From assembly GCF_038049925.1 (NCBI RefSeq), contig NZ_CP145809.1, forward strand, positions 4,119,774-4,183,773: a stretch of DNA of 64,000 nucleotides. Direction: 5' to 3'. The position numbers and the translations under genes were made by a program. Below are positions 28,902 to 37,850 of this stretch, one piece after another (within the stretch, counting starts at the first letter, position 1; every line of letters starts with the position of its first letter). A model generated the notes under the pieces. It was not told the origin of the DNA. It saw only the letters and a list, made by a program, of their open reading frames with translations, and did not search any database. This DNA comes from Georgenia sp. M64 (GTDB taxonomy: Bacteria; Actinomycetota; Actinomycetes; Actinomycetales; Actinomycetaceae).

Positions 28902-29381
28902 GTGCGTCCGATCGTGCCCAACCTGTGGTTCGACACCGAGGCCGAGGAGGCCGCGAACTTCTACGTCGGGGTGTTCGGCGGCGAGGTCACCGCCGTCTCT
29001 CGCTACGGCCCGGACTCGCCCCGCGAGGAGGGGCTGGCCCTCACGGTCGACTTCGCCCTCGGGGACCAGCGCTTCACCGCCATCAACGGAGGGCCGCAGT
29101 TCCCCTTCACCGAGGCCGTCTCCTTCCTCGTGCCCTGCGCGGACCAGGAGGAGGTGGACCGGTACTGGGCGGCCCTGGTCGACCGCGGTGAGCCCGGCCC
29201 GTGCGGGTGGCTCAAGGACCGCTACGGCCTGTCCTGGCAGGTCGTGCCGGACGCGCTGGGCGAGATGATGAGCGACCCCGACCCGGAGAGGGTCGCCCGG
29301 GTGACCCAGGCGATGCTCGCCACCCAGGGCAAGTTCGACGTCGCCGCGCTCAGGACGGCCTTCGACGGCGTGGCGGGCTGA
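28902..29381 (+). CDS. VOC superfamily protein, PhnB/3-demethylubiquinone methyltransferase-like fold
   Basis: 159 residues: VRPIVPNLWFDTEAEEAANFYVGVFGGEV, then FTAINGGPQFPFTEAVSFLVPCADQEEVDRYWAALVDRGE and CGWLKDRYGLSWQVVPDALGEMM, a full match to the PhnB-like group. Despite the domain name these are not known methyltransferases. Dimeric cytoplasmic protein; ligand unknown. GTG at 28902 follows GGAGGAGGAG. Confidence 0.92.
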   Translation: MRPIVPNLWFDTEAEEAANFYVGVFGGEVTAVSRYGPDSPREEGLALTVDFALGDQRFTAINGGPQFPFTEAVSFLVPCADQEEVDRYWAALVDRGEPGPCGWLKDRYGLSWQVVPDALGEMMSDPDPERVARVTQAMLATQGKFDVAALRTAFDGVAG

Positions 29382-29477
29382 GGCCGGGCCGGTCGGCACC
29401 GGGGCCAACCCCGCACGCGCGGCCGCGCCCATCCCGCTCGCGCAGCCACGACCCTCCCGCTCGCGCACCGTCTACTC

Positions 29478-29539
29478 ACCCGGCGTGCGCCGCGTCGACC
29501 TACCCGGTGTGCGCCGCGTGGACCTACCCGGTGTGCGCC
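29478..29539. repeat. 24-bp tandem repeat, about 2.6 copies
   Basis: Units start at 29478, 29502 and 29526, each beginning ACCCGGYGTGCGCCGCGT. The last partial unit runs into the 3' end of the VOC gene, so its last codons are made of repeat sequence. Confidence 0.85.
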
Positions 29540-29874
29540 TGGACCACGCAGAACTCGTTGCCCTGGACGTCGGCGAGCACCGTCCAACGGGCCCCGTCCT
29601 CGTCGAGATCGCCGAGCCGGGCGGCGCCGAGGCCGAGCAGGCGGGTCACCTCGGCCTCACGGTCGTCCGCCTCGAGGTCGAGGTGCACGCGGTTCTTCGC
29701 CGACTTCGGCTCGGGCACGGCGATGAACAGGTAGCGACCGCCCGGACCGGTCGCCTGGGCGAAGTCGGCCGAGGCGCCGTCGGCGATCGACAGCCCGAGG
29801 GCAGCCGCCCAGAACCGGGCGAGCTCCGCCGCATCCTCGGCGTCGAAGGTCACGGACTGCACGGTCAGGCTCAT
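29524..29874 (-). CDS. VOC (glyoxalase-like) family protein
   Basis: 116 residues, one VOC module: SLTVQSVTFDAEDAAELARFWAAALGLSI, GGRYLFIAVPEPKSAKNRVHLDLEADDREAEVTRLLGLGA, and WTVLADVQGNEFCVV. The KNRVHLDL pattern is that of the actinobacterial glyoxalase-like (PF18029-type) proteins of unknown function. The internal ATG at 29874 fits the family start. The last residues lie in the 24-bp repeat. Confidence 0.85.
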   Translation of the reverse strand: MSLTVQSVTFDAEDAAELARFWAAALGLSIADGASADFAQATGPGGRYLFIAVPEPKSAKNRVHLDLEADDREAEVTRLLGLGAARLGDLDEDGARWTVLADVQGNEFCVVQAHTG

Positions 29875-29942
29875 GTCGCCACACACTAGGCGCTGGGCAG
29901 GGGAGTGACGAGGCCAGGACCCTGCCGTCGGGCCGGTGGATG

Positions 29943-29980
29943 CGCCACGGCCCGGCCCCCAGGGGGACCGGGCCGTGGCG
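29943..29980 (-). terminator. Intrinsic terminator of the rpsF-ssb-rpsR-rplI operon
   Basis: A 38-base hairpin with a 13-base outer perfect stem (CGCCACGGCCCGG against CCGGGCCGTGGCG) that continues, after one mismatch, with four further C-G pairs. It starts 35 bases after the rplI stop. Confidence 0.8.
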
Positions 29981-30014
29981 TGGCTCGAGCGGGTCGGTGA
30001 GACCCGCCGTCGTC

Positions 30015-30464
30015 CTAGGCGGGGACGACCGTGACGTCGACGGTCGCCTGGAGGTCCTCGTGCAGCCGCACGGTGACCTTGTGCTCGCCGAGGGACTTGA
30101 TCGGGGTCGGGACCTCGATGCGCCGGCGGTCGAGCTGGGGGCCACCGGCAGCCTTGACGGCCTCCGCGATGTCGGTGGTGGTCACGGCGCCGAAGAGGCG
30201 GCCGCTCTCACCCGCGCGCACCGCGATGGTGACGGGGTTGGCCTGGAGACGGTCGCGGACGTCGCGAGCCTCCTCGATCGAGTGGATCGCGCGGGCCTTG
30301 CGGGCCGCCGTGATCTGGTCGACCTGCTTCTGGCCACCCTTGGTCCAGCGCGTGGCCAGGCCACGCGGGACGAGGTAGTTACGGGCGTACCCGTCCTTGA
30401 CCTCGACCACGTCGCCGGCGGTGCCGAGACCGGTGACCTCGTGGGTCAGGATCAGCTTTGCCAT
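30015..30464 (-). CDS. rplI: 50S ribosomal protein L9
   Basis: 149 residues, standard for L9. N-terminal rRNA-binding domain [34 protein letters not shown], a long central helix, and the C-terminal globular part ([37 protein letters not shown]). Last gene of the operon rpsF-ssb-rpsR-rplI. Confidence 0.99.
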   Translation of the reverse strand: MAKLILTHEVTGLGTAGDVVEVKDGYARNYLVPRGLATRWTKGGQKQVDQITAARKARAIHSIEEARDVRDRLQANPVTIAVRAGESGRLFGAVTTTDIAEAVKAAGGPQLDRRRIEVPTPIKSLGEHKVTVRLHEDLQATVDVTVVPA

Positions 30465-30475
30465 GTCTGCCTCCC

Positions 30476-30712
30476 TCAGCGAGCCGAGCTCGAGTAAGGC
30501 AGCAGAGCCATCTCGCGGGCGTTCTTGACGGCCTTGGCGATGAGTCGCTGCTCCTGGACGGACACGCCGGTGACCCGACGGGCGCGGATCTTGCCGCGGT
30601 CCGAGATGAACTTCCGCAGCAGGGCGGTGTCCTTGTAGTCGATGTTGTCGATCTTCCCCGCCTTGAGCGGGTTGGCCTTCTTCTTCGGCTTGCGAAGAAC
30701 GGGCTTCGCCAT
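30476..30712 (-). CDS. rpsR: 30S ribosomal protein S18
   Basis: 78 residues: [69 protein letters not shown] is the complete S18 core. It lacks the Cys-rich zinc-binding N-terminus of the C+ paralogue, so it is the zinc-free form. It lies 11 bases before rplI. Confidence 0.99.
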   Translation of the reverse strand: MAKPVLRKPKKKANPLKAGKIDNIDYKDTALLRKFISDRGKIRARRVTGVSVQEQRLIAKAVKNAREMALLPYSSSAR

Positions 30713-30768
30713 GGTGATGCTCCTCGATGATCCGTCCGGGCGTTGTGGCGCCCGGGCAAGCGTGTGTC

Positions 30769-31332
30769 TTAGAAGGGGGGCTCGTCGTTGAACGCGCTCG
30801 AGCCACCCGTGGCCCAGGGGTCGTCGGCCTGGCCGCCGCCGGGCGCGGAGTACCCGCCACCCTGGCCGCCGGTGGGGGCGTTGCTGAACCCGCCACCCTG
30901 GCCGCCGCCCTGGTTCCCGCTGTAGCCACCCTGGCCACCGCCGCCACCGCCGAAGCCGCCGCCGCCGCGCTGGGAGCGCGTGACCTTGGCCGTGGCGTAG
31001 CGCAGCGAAGGACCGACCTCGTCGACCTGCATCTCGACCACGGTGCGCTTCTCGCCCTCGCGGGTCTCGAAGGACCGCTGCACGAGCCGGCCCTGCACGA
31101 TGACCCGGGTGCCCTTGGTCAGCGACTCGGCGACGTTCTCCGCGGCCTCGCGCCAGACCGAGCAGCGCATGAACAGGGTCTCCCCGTCCTTCCACTCGTT
31201 GCTCTGGCGGTCGAAGGTGCGCGGCGTGGACGCCACGGTGAAGCTGGCCACGGCCGCCCCGGAGGGGGTGAATCGCAGCTCGGGGTCCGCCGTCAGGTTC
31301 CCGACGACGGTGATGACGGTCTCGCCTGCCAT
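30769..31332 (-). CDS. ssb: Single-stranded DNA-binding protein
   Basis: 187 residues. OB-fold in the first ~110 ([76 protein letters not shown]), then a Gly/Gln-rich flexible linker, ending in the acidic tip AFNDEPPF that docks partner proteins. It covers ssDNA in replication and repair. Confidence 0.99.
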   Translation of the reverse strand: MAGETVITVVGNLTADPELRFTPSGAAVASFTVASTPRTFDRQSNEWKDGETLFMRCSVWREAAENVAESLTKGTRVIVQGRLVQRSFETREGEKRTVVEMQVDEVGPSLRYATAKVTRSQRGGGGFGGGGGGQGGYSGNQGGGQGGGFSNAPTGGQGGGYSAPGGGQADDPWATGGSSAFNDEPPF

Positions 31333-31381
31333 GTCCTTGCCTCCTGCTGGTGGGTGAGGGTGGTGCTCAGCGAGCGGTGGC

Positions 31382-31672
31382 TCAGTGAGCGTCCGGGCGG
31401 ATGAGCTTGGTCCGCAGGATCGCCTCGTTGAGGCCGAGCTGGCGGTCGAGCTCCTTGGCGAGCTCCGGCGTCGTCGTCATGTCGACGACGGCGTAGATGC
31501 CCTCGGAACGCTTCTTGATCTCGTAGGCGAGACGACGCTTGCCCCAGATGTCGACGTTCTCGACGGTGCCGCCGCCGGTCTTGACGACCGTGAGCAGCTT
31601 GTCGAGCGACGGGGCGACCGTACGCTCGTCGACCTCCGGGTCGAGGATGATCATCAGTTCGTACTGACGCAT
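31382..31672 (-). CDS. rpsF: 30S ribosomal protein S6
   Basis: 96 residues: [27 protein letters not shown], then [30 protein letters not shown] and [16 protein letters not shown]. First gene of the operon; GGAGG lies upstream of the ATG at 31672. The 207 bases up to the PBP stop hold no gene; they probably carry the operon promoter, near an A+T-richer spot at about 31790-31802. Confidence 0.99.
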   Translation of the reverse strand: MRQYELMIILDPEVDERTVAPSLDKLLTVVKTGGGTVENVDIWGKRRLAYEIKKRSEGIYAVVDMTTTPELAKELDRQLGLNEAILRTKLIRPDAH

Positions 31673-31879
31673 GCTTGATACCCACCTCCTCTGGACTTGA
31701 GCGGTCACGGTCCTTCCGTGACAGGAGGGTGATGCGTTCTCAGGTCCGTCCGCGTCCGCAGGTCGCGGGTGCGTACGGGACCAGCGGACAACATTACCGT
31801 AACGGCGTCGTCCGCCAGGACGTGGGGTTACCCACAGGTGCGGGCGCGGGACCGGGCATGCCGGCCCCGCGCCGGGTGC

Positions 31880-34339
31880 TCACGAGCCCTGGCCCGCGAA
31901 CCACTCCTCGAGGCGGGCGGCGGCCGTGTCGACGGGGTCCTGCGTCGGCTGCTGGCCGGGTGCGTCGCCGGAGCCACCCGGGAGGGTGGCGGTGGGCGTG
32001 GGTTCCGGCTCACCGTTCGGTGTCGGGTCCTGGCTGTCCGGGGTCCCGTCGCCGTCGGAGTCCATCTGGTCCGGGTCCTCGCTGTCCGGGGTCCCGTCGC
32101 CGTCGGAGTCCATCTGGTCCGGGTCCTGGCTGTCCGGGGTCCCGTCGCCGTCGGAGTCCATCTGGTCCGGGTCCTGGCTGTCCGGGATGCCGTCGCCGTC
32201 GGAGTCCATCTGGTCCGGGTCCTGGCTGTCCGGGATGCCGTCGCCGTCGGAGTCCATCTGGTCCGGGTCCTCGCTGTCCGGGATGCCGTCGCCATCGGAG
32301 TCCGGCTCCTCGGTCGTCGCCTCCTCGGTGGGCTCCACCGTCGTCGGGGCGGGCGCCGGGGCCGGCTCGGGGCGGACGGGCTCGGAGCGCTCGGGGAACT
32401 CCAGGATCTCCATGCCCTCGGTCGCGACCATCATGTAGTCGCGCCAGATCTGGGTGGGGAAGGAGCCGCCGGAGATGGGCTCGACGCCGCCGAACCCGGT
32501 GAGGATCTCCTCGGTGCCGTCCTCGCCGGGCTGGAACATGGCGACCGTGGTGGACAGCTGCGGGACGAACCCGGAGAACCACGCCGAGCGGTAGTCGTTC
32601 GACGAGCCCGTCTTGCCTGCGGCGGGTCGGCCGATCTCGCTGGCGGTGACCCCGGTGCCGGAGCTGACCACCTGCTGCATGGCGTAGGTGGCGTCGGCCA
32701 TCACCTGGGGGTCGAAGACCCGCTCGCCCTCGGTGTTGCCGGCGAAGACGGTGTTGCCGTCCCCGTCGCGGACCTCGGCCACGATGTGGGCCTCGTGCCG
32801 CTCGCCCTGGGCGGCGAAGGTGGCGTACGCCGTCGCGGTGTCGATCGGGTTGGGCGAGGCGGGACCGAGCACGTTGGACGGCGTCGCGACGAGGCCCGGG
32901 GTGTCCTCCGGAAGACCGGCGCGGGTGGCGACGTCGACGGTCTTCTCGGGGCCGACCTCGACGTTGAGCTGCGCGTACACGGTGTTGACCGAGTTCTCGG
33001 TGGCCTCGACGAGGTCGATCCAGCCGCGGTTCACCTGGTCGAAGTTCGAGACCTCGAAGTCGTAGCCGGGGATCGCCATCGGGGAGAAGCTCTGGTACTC
33101 CTCCTCGAGCGGGATGCCCGACTCCAGCGCCGCGACGAGGGTGAACGGCTTGAAGGTCGACCCGCCCTGCGCGACGGCCTGCGTGGCGTTGTTCAGCGGA
33201 CGCTCGACGAAGTCCGGGCCGCCGTAGAGCGCCACGATGCCGCCGGTGGCCGGGTCGATGGAGATCAGGGCGACCTGGTTGTTGGCCGGGCGGTCGTCGG
33301 GCAGGTTGTCCACGGCCTGGACGGCGGCGTCCTGGTTGCGCTGGTCGATCGTGGTGACGATGCTCAGCCCGCGGGTCTCGATCTCCTCCTCGGACATGCC
33401 GGCCTTGTTCACGAGCTCGCCGCGGACCATGTCGAGCAGGTACCCGTTCGTTCCGCCGAAGAGGTTCTCGGTGCTGGGCGCCACCGCCTCGGGGTACTGC
33501 GCCGCGTCGCGGTCCTCCTGGCTGATCCAGCCGTCCTCGACCATGAGGCTCATGACCCGCTCCCAGCGCTCCTGGGCACGGTCCGGGCTCACGGCCGGGT
33601 CCCAGGCGCTCGGCGCCGGGATGATGCCCGCGAGCAGCGCGGACTCGGCCACGCTGAGCTCTGCGGCCGGCTTGTCGAAGTAGGCGTTCGCGGCCTTCTC
33701 GACGCCGTAGGCGCCGCGGCCGAAGTAGATCGTGTTGAGGTAGTTCTCGAGGATCTCGTCCTTGGTCTGGGACTGGTCGATCTTCAGCGCGAGGATGGTC
33801 TCCTTGAACTTGCCCAGGTAGCTCGTGGTCGTGCCGGTGTAGTACCGCTCGACGTACTGCTGGGTGAGCGTGGAGCCACCCTGGGTGGGCAGCCCGCGCA
33901 CGTTGTTCCACAGGGCACGGGCGATGCCGCGCGGGTCCACGCCGTTGTTCTCGTAGAACCCGCGGTCCTCGGAGGCGATCACCGCCCCGGAGACGTGCTC
34001 GGGCAGGGTGTCCAGCGGCACGCTCGCGCGCTCGACCTCGGCGAAGGAGCCCATCGGGGTCTCGCCGTCCGCGTAGTAGACGGTGGTGGACTGCGCCAGG
34101 GCGAAGTCGTCCGGCTCGGGCACCTCCGTCTGTGCGTACGCGGCGGCGAAGAGGCCGATCAGCACCGCGGCGGCGGTCAGGGCGACGCCGAGCACCACGC
34201 GCCAGCTCGGCAACCAGCGGGCCACCGGTCCCTTCCCGGTGCGCGGGTAGTCGAGGAAGCGCTTCTTCGCCGGGGCCGTCCGGCCGCGCCGGGCTCCCGA
34301 CGCGGTCGCGCGTCGGCCGTTGCTGGAGGTGCGTGCCAC
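31880..34339 (-). CDS. Class A penicillin-binding protein (PBP1A-like) with calcium-binding-type C-terminal repeats
   Basis: 819 residues from the GTG at 34339. Cytoplasmic basic tail, one membrane helix (~48-69), a glycosyltransferase domain with catalytic Glu124 (IASEDRGFYE) and GGSTLTQQ, and a transpeptidase domain with SxxK at Ser394-Lys397 (GGSTFKPF), SVN at 450-452 and KTG at 576-578. Both wall-synthesis activities look intact. The C-terminus is unusual: a Pro/Glu linker, then six 16-residue units of DSDGDGIPDSQDPDQM type (residues 680-775), like thrombospondin type 3 Ca2+-binding repeats, and an acidic end. The protein acts outside the membrane. Confidence 0.95.
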   Translation of the reverse strand: MARTSSNGRRATASGARRGRTAPAKKRFLDYPRTGKGPVARWLPSWRVVLGVALTAAAVLIGLFAAAYAQTEVPEPDDFALAQSTTVYYADGETPMGSFAEVERASVPLDTLPEHVSGAVIASEDRGFYENNGVDPRGIARALWNNVRGLPTQGGSTLTQQYVERYYTGTTTSYLGKFKETILALKIDQSQTKDEILENYLNTIYFGRGAYGVEKAANAYFDKPAAELSVAESALLAGIIPAPSAWDPAVSPDRAQERWERVMSLMVEDGWISQEDRDAAQYPEAVAPSTENLFGGTNGYLLDMVRGELVNKAGMSEEEIETRGLSIVTTIDQRNQDAAVQAVDNLPDDRPANNQVALISIDPATGGIVALYGGPDFVERPLNNATQAVAQGGSTFKPFTLVAALESGIPLEEEYQSFSPMAIPGYDFEVSNFDQVNRGWIDLVEATENSVNTVYAQLNVEVGPEKTVDVATRAGLPEDTPGLVATPSNVLGPASPNPIDTATAYATFAAQGERHEAHIVAEVRDGDGNTVFAGNTEGERVFDPQVMADATYAMQQVVSSGTGVTASEIGRPAAGKTGSSNDYRSAWFSGFVPQLSTTVAMFQPGEDGTEEILTGFGGVEPISGGSFPTQIWRDYMMVATEGMEILEFPERSEPVRPEPAPAPAPTTVEPTEEATTEEPDSDGDGIPDSEDPDQMDSDGDGIPDSQDPDQMDSDGDGIPDSQDPDQMDSDGDGTPDSQDPDQMDSDGDGTPDSEDPDQMDSDGDGTPDSQDPTPNGEPEPTPTATLPGGSGDAPGQQPTQDPVDTAAARLEEWFAGQGS
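32015..32302 (-). repeat. Six 48-bp in-frame repeats encoding DSDGDGxPDSxDPDQM units
   Basis: Six units in register, differing at only a few bases (Ile/Thr at unit position 7, Gln/Glu at position 11), inside the PBP gene. Near-identity at DNA level points to recent copy-number change. The DxDxDGxxD spacing is that of EF-hand-like or thrombospondin type 3 calcium loops. Confidence 0.9.
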
Positions 34340-34594
34340 GTAGGCGCCTGCCTTTCGACGTCCCGCACGATCGTCGTGTCCTGGGGCGCCAGAGCGCGGT
34401 CGCGCGTCACCCTGCGGCTTGCGGGATGACCGCGCGGGGACGCCGCGCCGAGGCGCAGATCGAACCCCAGTATGCGTCAGACGCAAGCGCCACGCCCTGA
34501 TCGGGCGCCAAGTGCGGTGCGGTTCACACGCGTGGGGTGCGGGTGGGGTGTGCCTCTCGAGGGTGGTTCCGGCGGGCCGTCGTCGCTCTCAGAT

Positions 34595-34609
34595 ATATCG
34601 GTGCGATAT
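34595..34609. promoter_or_regulatory. ATATCG-GTG-CGATAT dyad upstream of padR, probable autoregulatory operator
   Basis: A perfect 6-base inverted repeat around GTG in an A+T-rich spot (AGATATATCG to CGATATGTTAAG), 56 bases before the padR start. PadR-family repressors usually bind such A+T-rich dyads over their own promoter. The rest of the 325-base gap between the PBP and padR genes has no other clear element. Confidence 0.6.
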
Positions 34610-34664
34610 GTTAAGGCGCTATCAGCCGCGGCGGCTCCCGCCGTCCCACCGTCCTGGAGGTCCG

Positions 34665-35309
34665 TTGAGCACCCGCGCGCAGGTCCTCGAGCTGGCGATC
34701 CTCGGCCGGCTGAGCGAGTCGCCCACGCACGGGTACGAGATCCGCAAGCACCTCAACGCCACGCTGGGCGCGTTCCAGACGCTGTCGTACGGCTCGCTGT
34801 ACCCGGCCCTGAAGTCGCTGACCACCAAGGGCTACATCGCGGCGTCGGCGAGCGAGCCGGGCTCGTCGGCAGGCCGGCGCGGGAAGATCGTCTACGAGCT
34901 CACCGGCGCCGGCCGCGCCCACCTCGAGGACGCCCTGGCCTCCGCCGGCCCCGCCGCCTGGGACGACGAGGCCTTCGACGTCCGCTTCACGCTCTTCGCG
35001 GAGACCGACGCGACCACGCGCCTGCGGATCCTCGAGGGGCGGCGCGCCCGCATGGTCGAGCGGATGGACATGCTGCGCCAGTCGTTCGGGCGGACCTCGC
35101 GCCGCATGGACGACTACACCCGCGAGCTCGCCCGGCACGGCCTGGAGCAGGTAGAGCGGGAGGTCGAGTGGCTCGAGAAGGTCATCGACACCGAGCGCGG
35201 TACCCGCGGACCGCTCGACCTCAGGCCGGCGGCCGCCGCCGCCCACGACCACGCGGACGCCGCAGGCGATCCCGTCCACGCAGATACAACGAACAAGGAG
35301 CAAGCATGA
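34665..35309 (+). CDS. PadR-family transcriptional regulator
   Basis: 214 residues. Winged-helix domain [54 protein letters not shown] (residues ~7-62), a short basic wing [22 protein letters not shown], and a long C-terminal helical dimer domain (~110-190). TTG at 34665 follows GGAGG at 34656-34660. The stop overlaps the ino1 start (ATGA), so this regulator and inositol-phosphate synthase are translated as a pair. It probably represses its own operon. Confidence 0.93.
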   Translation: MSTRAQVLELAILGRLSESPTHGYEIRKHLNATLGAFQTLSYGSLYPALKSLTTKGYIAASASEPGSSAGRRGKIVYELTGAGRAHLEDALASAGPAAWDDEAFDVRFTLFAETDATTRLRILEGRRARMVERMDMLRQSFGRTSRRMDDYTRELARHGLEQVEREVEWLEKVIDTERGTRGPLDLRPAAAAAHDHADAAGDPVHADTTNKEQA

Positions 35310-36385
35310 GTGCTATTCGCGTCGCGATCGTCGGCGTCGGGAACTGCGCGTCCTCGCTGGTGCAAGGCGTGCACTACTACGCCGGCGCCGACCCCGAGAG
35401 CACCGTCCCCGGCCTGATGCACGTCCAGTTCGGTGACTACCACGTCCGGGACATCGAGTTCGTCGCCGCCTTCGACGTCGACGGCAAGAAGGTCGGCACG
35501 GACCTCGCCGAGGCCATCAACGCCAGCGAGAACAACACCATCAAGATCGCCGACGTGCCGCCCACCGGCATCAACGTCCAGCGCGGTCACACGCTCGACG
35601 GTCTGGGCAAGTACTACCGGGAGACCATCGAGGAGTCCGGCGCCGAGGCGGTCGACGTCGTCGCCGCCCTCAAGGAGGCCCGGGCCGACGTCGTCGTCTG
35701 CTACCTGCCCGTGGGCTCGGAGGACGCGGCGAAGTTCTACGCCCAGTGCGCCATCGACGCCGGCTGCGGCTTCGTCAACGCCCTGCCCGTGTTCATCGCC
35801 GGCACCAAGGAGTGGGCCGACAAGTTCACCGCGGCCGGCCTGCCCATCGTGGGCGACGACATCAAGTCGCAGGTGGGCGCCACGATCACCCACCGGGTGC
35901 TCGCCAAGCTCTTCGAGGACCGCGGCGTCATCCTCGACCGGACGTACCAGCTCAACGTCGGCGGCAACATGGACTTCAAGAACATGCTCGAGCGCGACCG
36001 GCTCGAGTCCAAGAAGATCTCCAAGACGCAGGCCGTGACGTCGAACCTCCACCACGACCTCGGTGCCAAGAACGTCCACATCGGCCCCTCGGACTACGTC
36101 CAGTGGCTCGACGACCGCAAGTGGGCCTACGTGCGCCTCGAGGGCCGCGCCTTCGGCGAGGCCCCGATCAACCTCGAGTACAAGCTCGAGGTCTGGGACT
36201 CCCCGAACTCGGCCGGCATCATCATCGACGCCGTCCGTGCGGCGAAGATCGCGATGGATCGCGGCATCGGTGGGCCCCTGCTCTCCGCGGCGTCGTACTT
36301 CATGAAGTCCCCGCCCGAGCAGCGCCCGGACGACCTCGCCCGCGAGTCGGTCGAGGCGTTCATCTCCGGCGACCTCGAGCGCTGA
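35306..36385 (+). CDS. ino1: Inositol-3-phosphate synthase
   Basis: 359 residues of the actinobacterial MIPS type: [22 protein letters not shown] (NAD-binding), the [18 protein letters not shown] and [21 protein letters not shown] blocks with catalytic Lys residues, [26 protein letters not shown], and [12 protein letters not shown]. It isomerises glucose-6-phosphate to myo-inositol-3-phosphate, first step to phosphatidylinositol and mycothiol. AAGGAG precedes the ATG, which overlaps the padR stop. Confidence 0.97.
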   Translation: MSAIRVAIVGVGNCASSLVQGVHYYAGADPESTVPGLMHVQFGDYHVRDIEFVAAFDVDGKKVGTDLAEAINASENNTIKIADVPPTGINVQRGHTLDGLGKYYRETIEESGAEAVDVVAALKEARADVVVCYLPVGSEDAAKFYAQCAIDAGCGFVNALPVFIAGTKEWADKFTAAGLPIVGDDIKSQVGATITHRVLAKLFEDRGVILDRTYQLNVGGNMDFKNMLERDRLESKKISKTQAVTSNLHHDLGAKNVHIGPSDYVQWLDDRKWAYVRLEGRAFGEAPINLEYKLEVWDSPNSAGIIIDAVRAAKIAMDRGIGGPLLSAASYFMKSPPEQRPDDLARESVEAFISGDLER

Positions 36386-36436
36386 CCCGGCCGGTGGCGG
36401 CTCGCTCCGGCCAACGCCTGAGGGGCAAGGACGAGC

Positions 36437-36475
36437 GGTGAGGATCTGTCCGCACATAGCGGTCAGATCCTCACC
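36437..36475. repeat. 39-bp hairpin-forming repeat, copy 1
   Basis: Near-perfect palindrome with 12-base arms GGTGAGGATCTG and CAGATCCTCACC (read leftward) and an inner 4-base stem around TATGT. It lies between ino1 and the AbiEi/DUF559 gene. Two diverged copies are at 37630 and 37760. Confidence 0.85.
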
Positions 36476-36536
36476 GTTGTCGTGGGCGGGTCGCTCCGTC
36501 GAGCGGTCGGGGTGGCTGTGCCTGGAGGTGGTGGCG

Positions 36537-37466
36537 TCAGAGCCGGCACGCCGGACCGCACGGCTGAGGCCGGCCCCGCCAGCCGCCCCGCGCCAGAGCC
36601 TGGGCCACCTGGCCCGCCGTCGCACACGGCGCACCAACGACGTGCGCCCACCGGTAGCGCAGGGTCATCTCACCGCTTGCGATGACGACGGCGTTGTCCC
36701 GCCACGCGTCGGACGCGGTGCGGCCGCCCGGGTGCCCGAGCTGTCCGTCGAGCTCGACCCGCACGCCGAGGCCGACGTAGACGACATCCGCACGGATGCG
36801 CAGGGTGCCGAGCCGTTGGCGCACCTGCAGCGCACTCACCGGCAGGCCGTGCGACCGCTCGACGTCGCACCGGTAGCGGCGCTCGAGTGGCGACTCCACA
36901 CCCTCCTCCACCTCTCGCAGCAGGTCCTCGAGCAGTTGCCGCCGGGGGAGGCGCGGTCGAGCTGCGGCGGCTCGCGCCACGTCGGACATCGACGCCAGGA
37001 CCCGTGCCGCGGCTGCCAGCAAGGAGAGCGCCGCGTCCACGTCCCGCTCCCTCTTCCACAGATCGATCACGACCTCGGGTGCGTGGATGGCGCGCAGCGC
37101 CCCTTGGCTCGGTGGCATCACCCGTCGCAGGTGGATCTGCAGACCGCGTTGTCCCGTCACCCGCCGGTCCCAGGGGACGCTGATCTCGACCAGCCGGGGC
37201 TCCGACCTGCTCATCCCCCAGTGGTAGGCCGCGGCGGAGTGGCTGAGCGCGGCACCCCGACCGCAGTAGAGCAGCGCGGCACGCGCTCTGGTCCGCCACG
37301 TCAGCGGGCCGCCGTGAACCACGGCGACACCGGGGAACGCCCGCTGCCACCTGCCCTGGCGCACGCGATCGGCGAGGAGCCCTGGCCGGACGCCGTGCTC
37401 GACAAGCTGGGCCCTGGTGATCACGCCGTCCTGGGTCGCAGCGAGCCGGCCGATGCCCTTGTTCAT
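36537..37466 (-). CDS. AbiEi-like winged-helix plus DUF559-type endonuclease-fold protein
   Basis: 309 residues. Residues ~5-55 resemble the AbiEi/type IV antitoxin winged helix (LAATQDGVITRAQLVEHGVRPGLLADRVRQGRWQRAFPGV). The C-terminal ~110 residues resemble the DUF559/Vsr-like nuclease fold (LRIRADVVYVGLGVRVELDGQLGHP...RDNAVV), with R-x-D and E-x-D as possible metal ligands. Such fusions are frequent, multi-copy and of unknown role in actinobacteria. No AbiEii toxin gene is adjacent. The gene is bracketed by three copies of the 39-bp repeat. Confidence 0.8.
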   Translation of the reverse strand: MNKGIGRLAATQDGVITRAQLVEHGVRPGLLADRVRQGRWQRAFPGVAVVHGGPLTWRTRARAALLYCGRGAALSHSAAAYHWGMSRSEPRLVEISVPWDRRVTGQRGLQIHLRRVMPPSQGALRAIHAPEVVIDLWKRERDVDAALSLLAAAARVLASMSDVARAAAARPRLPRRQLLEDLLREVEEGVESPLERRYRCDVERSHGLPVSALQVRQRLGTLRIRADVVYVGLGVRVELDGQLGHPGGRTASDAWRDNAVVIASGEMTLRYRWAHVVGAPCATAGQVAQALARGGWRGRPQPCGPACRL

Positions 37467-37629
37467 GCCTGCACCCTGCCGACCAGCGGTCAGGGAGCCC
37501 ACCCTGTGGCCGCGGGCTGTGGAAAACCAGTGAGTTCGCCGGTGCCGCAGCGGCCCCGGCCGGCCTGCGCGCACTGTGAGGTCGACCAGCATGCGCGAAC
37601 AGACTGAACGCTTCCACCCCTCTCCCTGA

Positions 37630-37668
37630 GGTGAGGAAGCGTCCGTGCATAACGGTCGAATCCTCGCC
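37630..37668. repeat. 39-bp hairpin-forming repeat, copy 2
   Basis: Diverged copy (arms GGCGAGGATTCG and CGCTTCCTCACC on the minus strand) sharing the ACCG-TATG-CGGA centre with copies 1 and 3. It also shares the flank CCACAGCGG with copy 3. The 384-base gap 37467-37850 holds this copy, copy 3 and no gene. Confidence 0.75.
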
Positions 37669-37759
37669 ACAGCGGCCGCTTAAATCGCAACGACAGGCAC
37701 CCATTCGAGGTCGGCCGAGCCCGCGTCGCGACCGGCCCTAAAGTCCACTCCGACCTTCC

Positions 37760-37798
37760 GGTGAGACAACGACCGCGCATATCGGTCGGATCCTCACC
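37760..37798. repeat. 39-bp hairpin-forming repeat, copy 3
   Basis: On the minus strand it begins GGTGAGGATCCGACCG and ends CTCACC; the centre ATATG-CGCGG matches the other copies. It lies 53 bases from the P-type ATPase stop. Confidence 0.75.
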
Positions 37799-37850
37799 AC
37801 AGCGGTCAGGATCGCCCGCACGGGCACGCACGCGTCGTGGAGGAGGCGCG

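Noticed and set aside
29390..29523. Separate short gene between the two VOC genes
   Set aside because: The stretch is mostly 24-bp repeat and has no start with a ribosome site.
36537..37466. A complete type IV toxin-antitoxin pair
   Set aside because: Only the AbiEi-like part is present; no AbiEii nucleotidyltransferase toxin gene is next to it.
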